NCBI RefSeq assembly: GCF_029542625.1
Contig: NZ_CP120733.1
Span: forward strand, 248,001-312,000
DNA: 64,000 nt
Source of the DNA: Tepidibacter hydrothermalis
GTDB taxonomy: Bacteria; Bacillota; Clostridia; Peptostreptococcales; Peptostreptococcaceae
Reading direction: 5' to 3'
The position numbers were made by a program, and so were the translations under genes. Positions 1-8,659 of the stretch are shown here, in pieces; positions within the stretch are counted from its first letter, which is position 1, and the number at the start of each line of letters is the position of its first letter. The notes under the pieces were generated by a model. That model saw nothing but the letters and a program-made list of their open reading frames with translations. It had not been told where the DNA came from and made no database searches.

Positions 1-1
1 T

Positions 2-334
2 TCACATCGTCTTGAAGCAAAAGTTGTTAACATGAGAGGTGCTCATAATAATGTATATGATTGGGAAGTTGCTGATACTGAAATGCATAAAGAACTAATC
101 AGCGTTTTTGAAAATGATAGAATCAATAAAATTTATCAAAATAATCAAAATGAATTAATACGTATAGGTTTAATATGTGGTAAAAGCAGTGTTCATATTA
201 AAGAAGTTAATGATCGTTTAGTTGAATTTGTTGAAGCTATTCGTAATAAAGAATATGAACTAGCCAATAGTATATTAAAAGAAGATCATTTAGAATCAGG
301 ACTTGAAATGGCTCTTGAGAAAATTACTATTTAA
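2..334 (+). CDS. GntR-family transcriptional regulator, C-terminal FCD part (5' end outside window)
   Basis: The frame is open from the left edge, so only about 110 C-terminal residues are present and the wHTH DNA-binding domain lies outside. The visible part has the helical pattern of the FCD ligand-binding domain: an acidic D-x-x-x-H-K-E-L helix, a later H in a helix beginning SSVHIKEV, and a terminal A-x-x-x-L-K-x-D-H helix. In FCD proteins such Asp/His residues bind a metal and a small organic acid effector. The downstream gene is on the other strand and a bidirectional terminator follows, so this is the last gene of its transcript. The effector cannot be told from this fragment. Confidence 0.7.
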   Translation, partial: SHRLEAKVVNMRGAHNNVYDWEVADTEMHKELISVFENDRINKIYQNNQNELIRIGLICGKSSVHIKEVNDRLVEFVEAIRNKEYELANSILKEDHLESGLEMALEKITI

Positions 335-354
335 TAGAGTTATTGTGTATAAAT

Positions 355-390
355 AAAAAAAGTCTACCTAAGATTAGGTAGACTTTTTTT
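355..390. terminator. Bidirectional intrinsic terminator
   Basis: Perfect inverted repeat: A-run, GTCTACCTA, loop AGAT, TAGGTAGAC, T-run. It has A/T tracts on both sides and so can end the regulator on the plus strand and the small minus-strand ORF that stops at 389. Confidence 0.85.
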
Positions 391-499
391 ATAATATTCC
401 GATTAAAAAACTAGAAATAAAGTACATTATTAATAGTATTGATAAACATGCTGAATAGTCTTTGACTCGGGTTGGAACGGACCTGTCACCGTTGGACAT
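389..499 (-). CDS. Small putative membrane peptide (36 aa)
   Basis: A minus-strand ORF starts at ATG 499 and ends in the terminator at 355-390. The N-terminal half is polar (MSNGDRSVPTRVKDYSA) and the rest is a single hydrophobic segment (CLSILLIMYFISSFLIGIL), the layout of a one-pass small membrane protein. An AAGGAG sits at 513-518, 13 nt upstream of the ATG, which is longer than ideal; a GTG at 511 is too close to it. I do not recognise the family. Support comes from the matching terminator, the ribosome site and the coherent amphipathic layout, but an ORF this short could be chance. Confidence 0.4.
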   Translation of the reverse strand: MSNGDRSVPTRVKDYSACLSILLIMYFISSFLIGIL

Positions 500-746
500 G
501 TCAGAAATCACACTCCTTAATTTTAGTTACTATTATTATATTATAGAACTTTAGTTATTATTATTATATCACAAACTTAGATTTTGGGAACTATCAAATT
601 TTGTAATATATGTATATGACAAAGTATAAAGTAAATTTATTATAATGAATTTCAAAAAAGTTTACATTTAAAAATTCTAAAATAAATATTTTTTTATTTT
701 AAAATTTCTAAAAATTAATTATAATAAGTCATAAGGAGTGAATAAT

Positions 747-2552
747 ATGTTTGACATAAAAGAACAGTTAAAAAATCTACCTAGTTCACCAGGTGTTTAT
801 ATAATGAAGGATAAATATAAAAATGTTATATATGTAGGAAAGGCTATATCTTTGAAAAACAGAGTAAGACAGTATTTTATGTCAAAGAACCATACTTTAA
901 AAGTAAAATCTATGGTTAAAAATATTACTGAATTTGAATATATAATTACAGATTCAGAAGTAGAGGCATTGATACTTGAGTGCAATCTAATAAAGGAATA
1001 TAGACCTAAATACAATGTTTTATTAAGAGATGATAAAACTTATCCATATATAAAGATAACATTAAATGAAGATTATCCTAGAGTATTAAAGGTTAGAAAG
1101 ATAAAGAAAGACAAAGCTAAATATTTTGGACCATATACTAATATAACTGCTCTTAATGAGACCTTAGATCTTATAAAAAATATGTATCCTATAAGATCTT
1201 GCAGTATAGATATAAATAGAGCTATACAAAGAAAACAAAGACCTTGTCTTAACTATCATATTAAAAAATGCATAGGGCCATGTACTGGAAATGTGAGCAA
1301 GAAAGATTATATGGAAATGATAGATGAGATAATAATGATTCTATCTGGTAAAATAGAAAATCTTAAAAAAGAACTACAAATAAATATGGAATTATGTTCA
1401 AAGAATTTTGAATTTGAAAAAGCTGCAAAATACAGAGATAAAATAATGAGTATTGAAAATATAATACAAACACAAAAGATAGTAACTACTAATGATATAA
1501 ATCAAGATGTAATAGCAATGTCAAAGGTAGATGATGAAGCTTGTGTCCAAATATTTTTTATTAGGAATGGAAAAATAGTGGGTAGAGAACACTATATATT
1601 AAAAGGTGTAATTGATAATGAAAGAGAAGAAATAATGGCTTCTTTTATAAAACAATTTTATTCATCTGGTGTATTTATACCCAGGGAGTTAATAATAGAA
1701 AATGAAATAGAGGATATGGAGATAATAAAGAAGTGGTTAAGTGGTATTAAAAGTAAAAATGTAGAAATTAAAATACCTAAAAGAGGAGAAAAAAAAGATC
1801 TTGTTAATATGGTAAGAAAAAATGCTTTAGAAGCACTAGAAAAGTTTACGAATTTAGAAAAGATCAAGTTTGAAAAGACTACAGGTGTTTTAGATCAGAT
1901 AAAAGAATTGTTAAATTTAGATAATAAACCAAAAAGAATAGAAGCATATGATATCTCAAATATACAAGGAGTGGATTCAGTAGGAAGCATGGTTGTATTT
2001 ACAGATGGAAAGAAAGATAAAAAAGAATACAGAAGATATAAGATTCAATCTGTTATAGGGCCAAATGATTATGCATCTATGCAAGAAATAGTGGGTAGAA
2101 GATTAGAAAGTGGAAATTATCCAGATCTCATATTACTTGATGGAGGATTAGGTCAAGTAAATGCAGTTAATAAAATTTTAAAGGATAAAAATATTGATAT
2201 ACCTTTATGGGGAATGTATAAAGATGATAAGCATAGAACAAAAGGACTTATATCAACTGATAGAGAATTTGAATTAGATAAAAGCTCTAATATATATAAA
2301 TTTATATATCTTATACAAGAAGAGGTGCATAGGTTTGCTATAACTTATCATAGATCTTTAAAGACTAAGAATATGACTAAATCTATATTAGATGATATAC
2401 CTAATATAGGTAGTAAAAGGAAGATGAACTTATTATCTCACTATAAAAATGTAGATAATATAAGAAGAGCATCTTTGGATGAACTTGAGAGTGTAGAAGG
2501 TATGAATAAAAAATCAGCAAAAAGCGTATATGAATTCTTTAATTCAAAGTAA
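747..2552 (+). CDS. uvrC: Excinuclease ABC subunit C
   Basis: UvrC makes the dual incision in nucleotide excision repair after UvrAB damage recognition. At 601 aa it is full length. The order is the GIY-YIG nuclease (SSPGVYIMKD... NVIYVGKA, residues ~11-90), a Cys motif region (RPCLNYHIKKCIGPC), a UVR domain (FEFEKAAKYRDKI), the RNase H-like endonuclease domain (RIEAYDISNIQG, then LILLDGGLGQVN) and a C-terminal helix-hairpin-helix (IPNIGSKRK ... VEGMNKKSA). I chose ATG 747 because AAGGAG at 733-738 lies 8 nt before it; a GTG at 738 overlaps that site and is rejected. hprK follows 43 bp downstream, a common clostridial pair, probably one transcript. Confidence 0.95.
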   Translation: MFDIKEQLKNLPSSPGVYIMKDKYKNVIYVGKAISLKNRVRQYFMSKNHTLKVKSMVKNITEFEYIITDSEVEALILECNLIKEYRPKYNVLLRDDKTYPYIKITLNEDYPRVLKVRKIKKDKAKYFGPYTNITALNETLDLIKNMYPIRSCSIDINRAIQRKQRPCLNYHIKKCIGPCTGNVSKKDYMEMIDEIIMILSGKIENLKKELQINMELCSKNFEFEKAAKYRDKIMSIENIIQTQKIVTTNDINQDVIAMSKVDDEACVQIFFIRNGKIVGREHYILKGVIDNEREEIMASFIKQFYSSGVFIPRELIIENEIEDMEIIKKWLSGIKSKNVEIKIPKRGEKKDLVNMVRKNALEALEKFTNLEKIKFEKTTGVLDQIKELLNLDNKPKRIEAYDISNIQGVDSVGSMVVFTDGKKDKKEYRRYKIQSVIGPNDYASMQEIVGRRLESGNYPDLILLDGGLGQVNAVNKILKDKNIDIPLWGMYKDDKHRTKGLISTDREFELDKSSNIYKFIYLIQEEVHRFAITYHRSLKTKNMTKSILDDIPNIGSKRKMNLLSHYKNVDNIRRASLDELESVEGMNKKSAKSVYEFFNSK

Positions 2553-2560
2553 GTAAGAAG

Positions 2561-2576
2561 TTATGCGTTAGCATAA
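2561..2576. repeat. Small palindrome TTATGC-GTTA-GCATAA
   Basis: A 6-bp stem with a GTTA loop in the uvrC-hprK gap. It resembles the ATGCGTTAGCAT hairpin near the end of the R2 repeats at 49.6 kb, so it may be a remnant of that family. The sequence alone cannot prove this. Confidence 0.4.
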
Positions 2577-2595
2577 AGCAGAAAGGGATGATGAC

Positions 2596-3519
2596 ATGGA
2601 AAAGGTGCCAGTAAAACAAATGATAGAAGATTTAAATTTAGAAGTAGTATATATGCCAGAAAATGTAGAGAAGTATATAACATCGTCTGATGTTAATAGA
2701 CCAGGGCTTCAGTATGCGGGATTTTTTGAATATTTTTCATCTGATAGAATACAGATTGTAGGAAGAGGAGAATATGAATATTTTCAATATTTAGATGAAA
2801 AAACAAGGTGGGAAAGATTAGATAAGTTATTTTCTTATGATATTCCAGCTCTTTTACTAACTAGAGGACTTGAACCTAGTAAAGATGCAATAGAGGCTTG
2901 TAAAAAGCATAAAAAGATATTTTTGAGAACACCTATGAATACTACTAGATTTATAAATAAGATTTCAAACTATTTGGATTCAAAATTAGCTCCAACGACA
3001 ACGATACATGGAGTATTAGTAGATGTTTATGGAATAGGAGTTTTAATAACTGGAGAAAGTGGTGTAGGAAAATCAGAAACAGCTCTAGAACTTATAAAAA
3101 GAGGACATAGACTTGTAGCTGATGATGCTGTTGAGATAAAGAAGACAGAGGAAGATTTATTAACAGGACAAGCCCCTGATATTATAAAATATTTAATGGA
3201 AATAAGAGGGGTTGGAATACTTGATATAAAGAGTCTTTATGGAGTAGGTGCTATAAAGCCTAGTAAATTAATAGATATGGTAGTTTATATGGAGTCTTGG
3301 AAGGATGGTAAGTATTATGATAGGCTAGGTATAGACGAAGAACATATGGATATATTAGGAATACCTGTTGAAAAGATAACTATACCAGTAAAGCCTGGAA
3401 GAAACTTGGCTATGATAATAGAGGTTGCATCTAGAAATTATAGACAAAAGGCCATGGGATATAATGCTGCTAAAGTTTTTAACGATAAGTTGATGAAAAA
3501 ATTAGATAATGAAAAATAG
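2596..3519 (+). CDS. hprK: HPr kinase/phosphorylase
   Basis: Bifunctional cytoplasmic enzyme that phosphorylates and dephosphorylates Ser46 of HPr, the switch for CcpA-dependent carbon catabolite control in Firmicutes. It is 307 aa, the usual length. The N-terminal domain (1-~130) is followed by the catalytic domain with Walker A GESGVGKS at 153-160, the preceding HGVLVDVYGIGVLITG strand, an RGxG-type segment (EIRGVGILDIKSLYG) and the C-terminal signature IPVKPGRNLAMIIEVAS. ATG 2596 follows a GAAAGGGATGATGAC leader. It lies 43 bp after uvrC and is closed by a terminator at 3522. Confidence 0.95.
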   Translation: MEKVPVKQMIEDLNLEVVYMPENVEKYITSSDVNRPGLQYAGFFEYFSSDRIQIVGRGEYEYFQYLDEKTRWERLDKLFSYDIPALLLTRGLEPSKDAIEACKKHKKIFLRTPMNTTRFINKISNYLDSKLAPTTTIHGVLVDVYGIGVLITGESGVGKSETALELIKRGHRLVADDAVEIKKTEEDLLTGQAPDIIKYLMEIRGVGILDIKSLYGVGAIKPSKLIDMVVYMESWKDGKYYDRLGIDEEHMDILGIPVEKITIPVKPGRNLAMIIEVASRNYRQKAMGYNAAKVFNDKLMKKLDNEK

Positions 3520-3521
3520 AT

Positions 3522-3560
3522 AAAAAAGCTACATTATGTTTATATAATGTAGCTTTTTTA
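3522..3560 (+). terminator. Intrinsic terminator after hprK
   Basis: Inverted repeat AAAAAAGCTACATTAT, 5-nt loop, ATAATGTAGCTTTTTT. The A-tract on the left may let it work in both directions. Confidence 0.85.
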
Positions 3561-3886
3561 TTAAATAAGGTAAGTATACTGTATTCTTTTTCATACAATG
3601 TTAAAAGTTTACGTATATATTCTTAAGAAATATATTTATAGTTCGATCTTAATATTTATTAAAATACAATAATAGAAGTTAATATATTCCATAAAAGTTT
3701 ACATATGAAAACTTTATAAGGAAAAAACGAAATACTTTGAAGGTAGACCTTATATTATTTGAAATTAAATAAAAATTTATAAAAAAATAATTTATTTTCA
3801 AAAAAAAATAGAAAAAACATGTTTTTTGATTAGTTAGTATAATTATAATTTTGTTATTTGTTTGTCAAGTGAAAACTAAAAATATA

Positions 3887-3915
3887 TTTACAAAAAGTGA
3901 AAATATATGTAAAAT
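3887..3915 (+). promoter_or_regulatory. Possible distal sigma-A promoter for the hydrogenase operon
   Basis: TTTACA at 3887, 17-nt spacer, TAAAAT at 3910. It lies ~70 bp upstream of the Rex-like palindrome. In DNA this AT-rich, such matches arise by chance. Confidence 0.3.
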
Positions 3916-3983
3916 AAGAATTAATATTCAAAATAAAAAGAAAATTCTTAAAAAAGTATTTATACGGATGCATGGAAGGGGGA

Positions 3984-3999
3984 TGTTAAAAAAATAACA
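3984..3999. promoter_or_regulatory. Candidate Rex (NADH-sensing repressor) operator
   Basis: TGTTAAAAAAATAACA matches the core of the known Rex consensus TTGTTAANNNNTTAACAA with one mismatch (ATAACA for TTAACA). Rex commonly controls NADH-linked hydrogenase and fermentation genes in Clostridia, which fits the operon downstream. The distance to the proximal promoter (~275 bp) is unusual. Confidence 0.4.
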
Positions 4000-4272
4000 C
4001 AAATCACATAAATACTCATGTTAAATACAAAAATAAAGTTGTAAAAAATGAAAAAAATGAATTTTTATACATAAAAATGAATAAAAAAAAGTGTGGGGAA
4101 ATTAAGATTATATACTTAAAAAATTGATCGTGATTACTAGAAAATGAGATTCAATATCAAAAACATGTATTAAAATACAGTGATATGAATAAGTATGCAT
4201 AAAATGCATAAATGAAAACGTTGTCAATATATAGATAATTGAGAAATGTTTAAATTGTTGAAAATAAAAGGT

Positions 4273-4302
4273 TTGCACAAAAAAATAAATTCGTGTTATA
4301 AT
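4273..4302 (+). promoter_or_regulatory. Proximal sigma-A promoter of the hydrogenase operon
   Basis: TTGCAC at 4273-4278, 18-nt spacer, perfect TATAAT at 4297-4302, about 115 bp before the hydC start. It is the best promoter match in this gap. Confidence 0.65.
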
Positions 4303-4420
4303 ATTTTTAATAAAACTGAAAGACAATAAATTAACAAAGTTTTGAGTAAAACTATTTTTTAGCATAAAGTTATCACAATATAATAAATTAATATTTTATA
4401 AATATATGGGGAGGTACATG

Positions 4421-4897
4421 ATGGCAAGAGATGTCTTCACTAAAGAGAACTTTGAAAAATTAGACCATGTTATACAAAAATATAAAGGAAAATCTGGACC
4501 ATTAATGCCTGTGCTTACAGAAGCGCAAAAAATATTTGGATGTGTTGCAATTGAAATTCAAAAGAAAATATCAGAAGAACTAAATATTCCACTTGCTGAG
4601 ATTTATGGAGTTGCAACTTTTTATTCTCAATTCTCACTTCAACCAAAAGGGGAATACGTAATAGGAGTATGTCTTGGAACGGCATGTTATGTTAAAGGAG
4701 CTCAAGATATAATAAATAAAATATCAAAAGAGATCAATGTAGAGGTAGGAAAGACAAGCGAGGATGGAAAATTCACATTAGTAGCTACTAGATGTATAGG
4801 GGCTTGTGGACTTGCTCCTGTATTAACTGTTAATGAAGATGTATATGGAAAACTTACAGCTGATGATGTTGAGGGAATACTTAGCAAATACAAATAG
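4421..4897 (+). CDS. hydC: [FeFe] hydrogenase subunit HydC (NuoE-like, [2Fe-2S])
   Basis: Small thioredoxin-fold subunit of a trimeric NAD-linked hydrogenase, about 158 aa, cytoplasmic. The four cluster cysteines are visible as C-x4-C in GVCLGTACYVKG and C-x3-C in RCIGACGLAP, the NuoE/HndA pattern. The GGGGAGG at 4408-4414 is correctly spaced (6 nt) to ATG 4421; the earlier ATG at 4406 overlaps that site. It is first in hydC-hydB-hydA, the gene order of HydABC enzymes that couple NADH and ferredoxin to H2 (known of the family). Cotranscription is inferred from the 49-bp gap to hydB. Confidence 0.9.
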   Translation: MARDVFTKENFEKLDHVIQKYKGKSGPLMPVLTEAQKIFGCVAIEIQKKISEELNIPLAEIYGVATFYSQFSLQPKGEYVIGVCLGTACYVKGAQDIINKISKEINVEVGKTSEDGKFTLVATRCIGACGLAPVLTVNEDVYGKLTADDVEGILSKYK

Positions 4898-4946
4898 AGT
4901 GAAACTTATTATAGTATAGAAGAAATTATTCAAGGAGGTACTTTTA

Positions 4947-6740
4947 ATGGCTTATAAAAACCAGGTGTTAGTTTGTGGGGGTACTGGTTGTACTTCATCT
5001 AGTTCTCTTAAAATATTAGAGAAAATGGAAAATTTACTTGAACAAAGAGGAATAAGACAAGATGTTAAAATGGTAAAAACAGGATGTTTCGGACTTTGTG
5101 CAGCAGGACCTATAGTTATTGTTTACCCAGAAGGAGCTTTTTATGCACATGTTAAACTTGAAGATGTAGAGAAAATAGTTGATGAACACATAATAGGTAA
5201 AAAGATAATAAAAGACCTTTTATATAAAGAAGCAGTTACTGAAGATGGAGAAGTTAAGTCTTTTGAAGAAGTACCTTTTTATAAAAAGCAAATGAGAATA
5301 GCTCTTGAGCATTGTGGAGCTATAGGTGCGGAAGATATAGATGATTATATAGAATTAAAAGGATATAAAGCACTTGAAAAGGCACTAACTGAAATGACAC
5401 CTGAAAATGTTATAGATGAAGTTAAAAGATCAGGTCTTCGTGGACGTGGAGGTGGAGGATTCCCAACTGGACTTAAATGGGAATTCACTTATAAAACAGA
5501 GGATGAGCAAAAGTATGTTGCGTGTAATGCAGATGAGGGAGATCCAGGAGCATTTATGGATAGATCTATTCTTGAGGGAGATCCACACTGCATAATAGAA
5601 GCCATGGCTATAGCTGGATATGCAGTTGGAGCAAATCAAGGATATGTATATGTAAGAGCAGAGTATCCAGTTGCAATTGAAAGACTTCAAATAGCAATAG
5701 ACAAGGCTAGAGAAGCAGGATATTTAGGAAAAAATATATTTGGAACTGATTTTGAATTTGATATGGAGATAAGACTTGGAGCCGGAGCATTTGTTTGTGG
5801 AGAAGAAACTGCACTTATAAATTCTATAGAGGGTAAAAGAGGTATGCCAAGACCAAGACCTCCATTCCCAGCAGTTAAAGGTTTATGGAATAAGCCAACA
5901 CTTCTTAATAATGTTGAGACTTATGCTAATATAACAAAGATAATATTAAAAGGAGCAGATTGGTTCTCTTCAATTGGAACTGAAAAGTCTAAGGGAACAA
6001 AGGTATTTGCTCTTGGAGGTAAGGTAGAAAATACTGGACTTGTAGAAATACCTATGGGAACTACTTTAAGAGAGATAATATTTGAAATAGGTGGAGGAAT
6101 TCCTAACGGTAAGAAGTTTAAGGCAGTTCAAACTGGAGGACCATCTGGTGGATGCTTAACAGAGGAATATTTAGATACTCCAATAGATTATGATTCATTA
6201 ACAGCTCTTGGTTCTATGATGGGATCTGGTGGAATGATTATACTTGATGAAGATAACTGTATGGTTGATATAGCTAAATTCTTCTTAGAATTCACAGTTG
6301 AAGAATCATGTGGAAAATGTCCACCATGTAGAATAGGAACAAAGAGAATGCTTGAAACATTAGAGAAAATAACAGAAGGTAAAGGTGAAAAAGGAGATAT
6401 AGAAAAGCTTGAAAAGCTTGCTGAAAATATCAAGACTTCTGCACTTTGCGGACTTGGTCAAACTGCTCCAAATCCAGTACTTTCAACTATAAAGAGATTC
6501 AGACATGAATATGAAGCTCATGTAAATGAAAAGAGATGTCCATCGGGAGTATGTCAAGCACTACTTGAGTACAAGATTACTGAAGATAAATGTAAGGGAT
6601 GTACATTGTGTGCTAAAGTATGTCCAGTTAATGCTATAAAAGGAAATGTTAAAGAGGCTCATGTTATAGATACGAATACTTGTATAAAGTGTGGAGCATG
6701 TGTAGCTAAATGTCCATTTGGAGCTATATCTAAACAATAA
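4947..6740 (+). CDS. hydB: [FeFe] hydrogenase subunit HydB (NuoF-like flavoprotein)
   Basis: Diaphorase subunit of the trimeric hydrogenase, 597 aa. Order: N-terminal thioredoxin-like [2Fe-2S] domain (CGGTGCTSSSS ... TGCFGLCAAGP, residues ~8-95), NuoF core with the NAD-site glycine loop GLRGRGGGGFPTG and FMN-site CNADEGDPGAF, GAGAFVCGEETAL, SLBB region, N3 cluster motif ESCGKCPPCRIG with a later Cys (ALCGLGQ), and two C-terminal [4Fe-4S] ferredoxin motifs (CKGCTLCAKVCP, CIKCGACVAKCP). This composition is that of HydB in electron-bifurcating enzymes; bifurcation itself is inferred from architecture. AAGGAGG precedes the ATG. hydA starts 23 bp downstream. Confidence 0.93.
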   Translation: MAYKNQVLVCGGTGCTSSSSLKILEKMENLLEQRGIRQDVKMVKTGCFGLCAAGPIVIVYPEGAFYAHVKLEDVEKIVDEHIIGKKIIKDLLYKEAVTEDGEVKSFEEVPFYKKQMRIALEHCGAIGAEDIDDYIELKGYKALEKALTEMTPENVIDEVKRSGLRGRGGGGFPTGLKWEFTYKTEDEQKYVACNADEGDPGAFMDRSILEGDPHCIIEAMAIAGYAVGANQGYVYVRAEYPVAIERLQIAIDKAREAGYLGKNIFGTDFEFDMEIRLGAGAFVCGEETALINSIEGKRGMPRPRPPFPAVKGLWNKPTLLNNVETYANITKIILKGADWFSSIGTEKSKGTKVFALGGKVENTGLVEIPMGTTLREIIFEIGGGIPNGKKFKAVQTGGPSGGCLTEEYLDTPIDYDSLTALGSMMGSGGMIILDEDNCMVDIAKFFLEFTVEESCGKCPPCRIGTKRMLETLEKITEGKGEKGDIEKLEKLAENIKTSALCGLGQTAPNPVLSTIKRFRHEYEAHVNEKRCPSGVCQALLEYKITEDKCKGCTLCAKVCPVNAIKGNVKEAHVIDTNTCIKCGACVAKCPFGAISKQ

Positions 6741-6763
6741 TCATGAAAAGAGAGGTGTTTAAG

Positions 6764-8560
6764 GTGCAAAAAGTTACTTTAACTATAGATAATGTGAAAA
6801 TAGAAGTTCCTAAGGAGTATACTATACTTCAAGCTGCTAGAGAAATAGGAATAGATATACCAACGCTTTGCTATTTAAAGGATATAAATGAAATAGGGGC
6901 ATGTAGAATGTGCTTAGTTGAAATAGAGGGTGCTAGAAATCTTCAGGCTTCGTGTGTTCATCCAGTAGCTGATGGAATGGTAATAAAGACTAATACAAGA
7001 AAGATAAGAGAGGCTAGAAAGGCTAATCTTGAATTAATACTTTCTGATCATGATAGAGATTGTTTAGCATGTTTTAGAAATGGAAACTGTGAATTACAAA
7101 AACTATCAGAGGACTTAAATATTAAAGATATTGAATTTGAAGGAGAGAGAACGGTAAAACCAATAGATAACTTATCAGATTCAATAGTAAGAGATCCTAA
7201 TAAGTGTATACTTTGCGGAAGATGTGTTGCTGTATGTTCAAAGGTTCAAAAAATAGGAGCATTAGCATTTACTAATAGAGGTATAGAAACAGAAGTTGCA
7301 CCTGCATTTGGTAAAAGTATGGCGGAGGCACCATGTGTGTACTGTGGACAATGTATAAATGTATGTCCAGTTGCAGCTCTTAGAGAAAAAACTGAAATAG
7401 AAAAAGTATGGGATGTTATAGAAGATAAATCTAAACATGTATTAGTTCAAACTGCACCAGCAGTAAGAGCGGCTTTAGGAGAAGAATTTGGTCTTCCAAT
7501 AGGAACTAGAGTTACTGGAAAGATGGTATCATCTCTTAAGAGACTAGGATTTGATAAGGTATTTGATACTAACTTTGCAGCAGACCTTACTATAATGGAA
7601 GAAGGACACGAGCTTTTAAATAGAATTCAAAATGGTGGAACACTTCCAATGATAACTTCATGTTCTCCAGGATGGGTAAGATATTGTGAATTCTATTATC
7701 CTGAAATTATAGATAATTTATCAACTTGTAAGTCACCTCATCAAATGATGGGAGCTATACTTAAGTCTTACTATGCTAAAATTAATAATATAGATCCAAA
7801 GGATATATATGTAGTATCTGTAATGCCATGTACATCTAAAAAGACTGAGTCTGCAAGAAAAGAAATGACAGTTAACGGATTAAGAGATGTAGATGCTGTA
7901 CTTACTACTAGAGAGCTTGGAAAGATGATAAAAGAAGCTAGAATAGAGTTTAACAAATTAGAGGACGGAGTATTCGATGAATTCTTTGGAGATTACTCAG
8001 GAGCAGGAGTTATATTCGGAGCTACAGGTGGAGTTATGGAAGCTGCTATTAGAACAGTAGCTGATGTAGTTACTGGTGAAGATTTAGAAGAAATAGAATA
8101 TAACGTTGTTAGAGGAATAGAAAACTTAAAAGAGGCTGAAGTTAAAATAGGAGATATGAATGTTAAGGTAGCTGTAGTTCATGGAACAGGTGCAGCATCT
8201 GAACTTCTTGACTTAGTAAAAGCAGGAAAAGCTGATTATCATTTCATAGAGGTTATGGGATGTTCAGGAGGATGTGTAACTGGTGGAGGACAACCACAAG
8301 TTTCAGCTAAGGTAAGAGAAGAAGTAGATTTAAGAGTAGAAAGAGCTAAGGCTTTATATGAGGAAGATGCTCTTATGCCTGTTAGAAAATCTCATAAGAA
8401 TGAATCAATTCAAAAGTTATATGCTGATTTCTTAGGAAAACCAAACGGACATATGGCTCATGAGTTACTTCATACTCATTATGAAAAGAAAGAAATATAT
8501 CCAGTTGAAGAAGAAGTTTGTGAGGGAAAATGTAATTCTTGTGCATGTGAGTCTTGCTAA
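6764..8560 (+). CDS. hydA: [FeFe] hydrogenase catalytic subunit HydA
   Basis: Catalytic subunit, 598 aa from GTG 6764. This start is preferred because AGAGGTG (6751-6757) lies 6 nt upstream and the protein then begins at the ferredoxin domain, as in homologues; an ATG at 6743 would add seven residues over the ribosome site. Domains: [2Fe-2S] (Cys36, 47, 50, 64), His/Cys [4Fe-4S] (HDRDCLACFRNGNC), two [4Fe-4S] (CILCGRCVAVC, CVYCGQCINVCP), H-cluster domain with TSCSPGW (Cys300), MPCTSKK (Cys356) and GCSGGC (Cys500, Cys504), then the small-subunit region with NGHMAHELLHTHY. The tail is cysteine-rich (EGKCNSCACESC) and may hold another cluster. Together with HydB and HydC this should be a cytoplasmic NAD/ferredoxin-linked H2 enzyme. 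Confidence 0.94.
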   Translation: MQKVTLTIDNVKIEVPKEYTILQAAREIGIDIPTLCYLKDINEIGACRMCLVEIEGARNLQASCVHPVADGMVIKTNTRKIREARKANLELILSDHDRDCLACFRNGNCELQKLSEDLNIKDIEFEGERTVKPIDNLSDSIVRDPNKCILCGRCVAVCSKVQKIGALAFTNRGIETEVAPAFGKSMAEAPCVYCGQCINVCPVAALREKTEIEKVWDVIEDKSKHVLVQTAPAVRAALGEEFGLPIGTRVTGKMVSSLKRLGFDKVFDTNFAADLTIMEEGHELLNRIQNGGTLPMITSCSPGWVRYCEFYYPEIIDNLSTCKSPHQMMGAILKSYYAKINNIDPKDIYVVSVMPCTSKKTESARKEMTVNGLRDVDAVLTTRELGKMIKEARIEFNKLEDGVFDEFFGDYSGAGVIFGATGGVMEAAIRTVADVVTGEDLEEIEYNVVRGIENLKEAEVKIGDMNVKVAVVHGTGAASELLDLVKAGKADYHFIEVMGCSGGCVTGGGQPQVSAKVREEVDLRVERAKALYEEDALMPVRKSHKNESIQKLYADFLGKPNGHMAHELLHTHYEKKEIYPVEEEVCEGKCNSCACESC

Positions 8561-8573
8561 AAGCATAATATAT

Positions 8574-8602
8574 AAAGAGGTCAATATTTAATTGACCTCT
8601 TT
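8574..8602 (+). terminator. Hairpin terminator after hydA
   Basis: AAAGAGGTCAAT, loop ATTTA, ATTGACCTCTTT. The stem is 12 bp but the T-tract is short, so termination may be partial. Confidence 0.7.
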
Positions 8603-8627
8603 AATAAAACATCTTATAGTATTATGA

Positions 8628-8658
8628 GAATAGGTACAAAACAGTTTGTACCTATTCT
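8628..8658. repeat. Perfect 14-bp inverted repeat
   Basis: AGAATAGGTACAAA, 3-nt loop, TTTGTACCTATTCT, with no T-tract on either side. It lies 25 bp after the hydA terminator. It could be an operator or an RNA hairpin; I see no second copy. Confidence 0.55.
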
Positions 8659-8659
8659 G

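Larger units (their letters stand above)
3561..4420 (+). other. Long AT-rich leader region of the hydrogenase operon
   Basis: About 860 bp without a convincing gene. The minus ORF at 4108-4365 is low-complexity AT-rich sequence without a ribosome site. The region holds two promoter-like pairs (3887-3915 and 4273-4302) and a Rex-like inverted repeat (3984-3999), each listed separately. The length suggests layered redox control of the hydrogenase, which is inference. Confidence 0.5.

Noticed and set aside
738-746. Upstream GTG start for uvrC
   Set aside because: It overlaps the AAGGAG ribosome site that is correctly spaced for ATG 747.
4108-4365. Minus-strand ORF of 85 aa in the hydrogenase leader
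   Set aside because: AT-rich composition gives Phe/Ile/Tyr runs; no ribosome site, and it covers the best promoter of the plus-strand operon.
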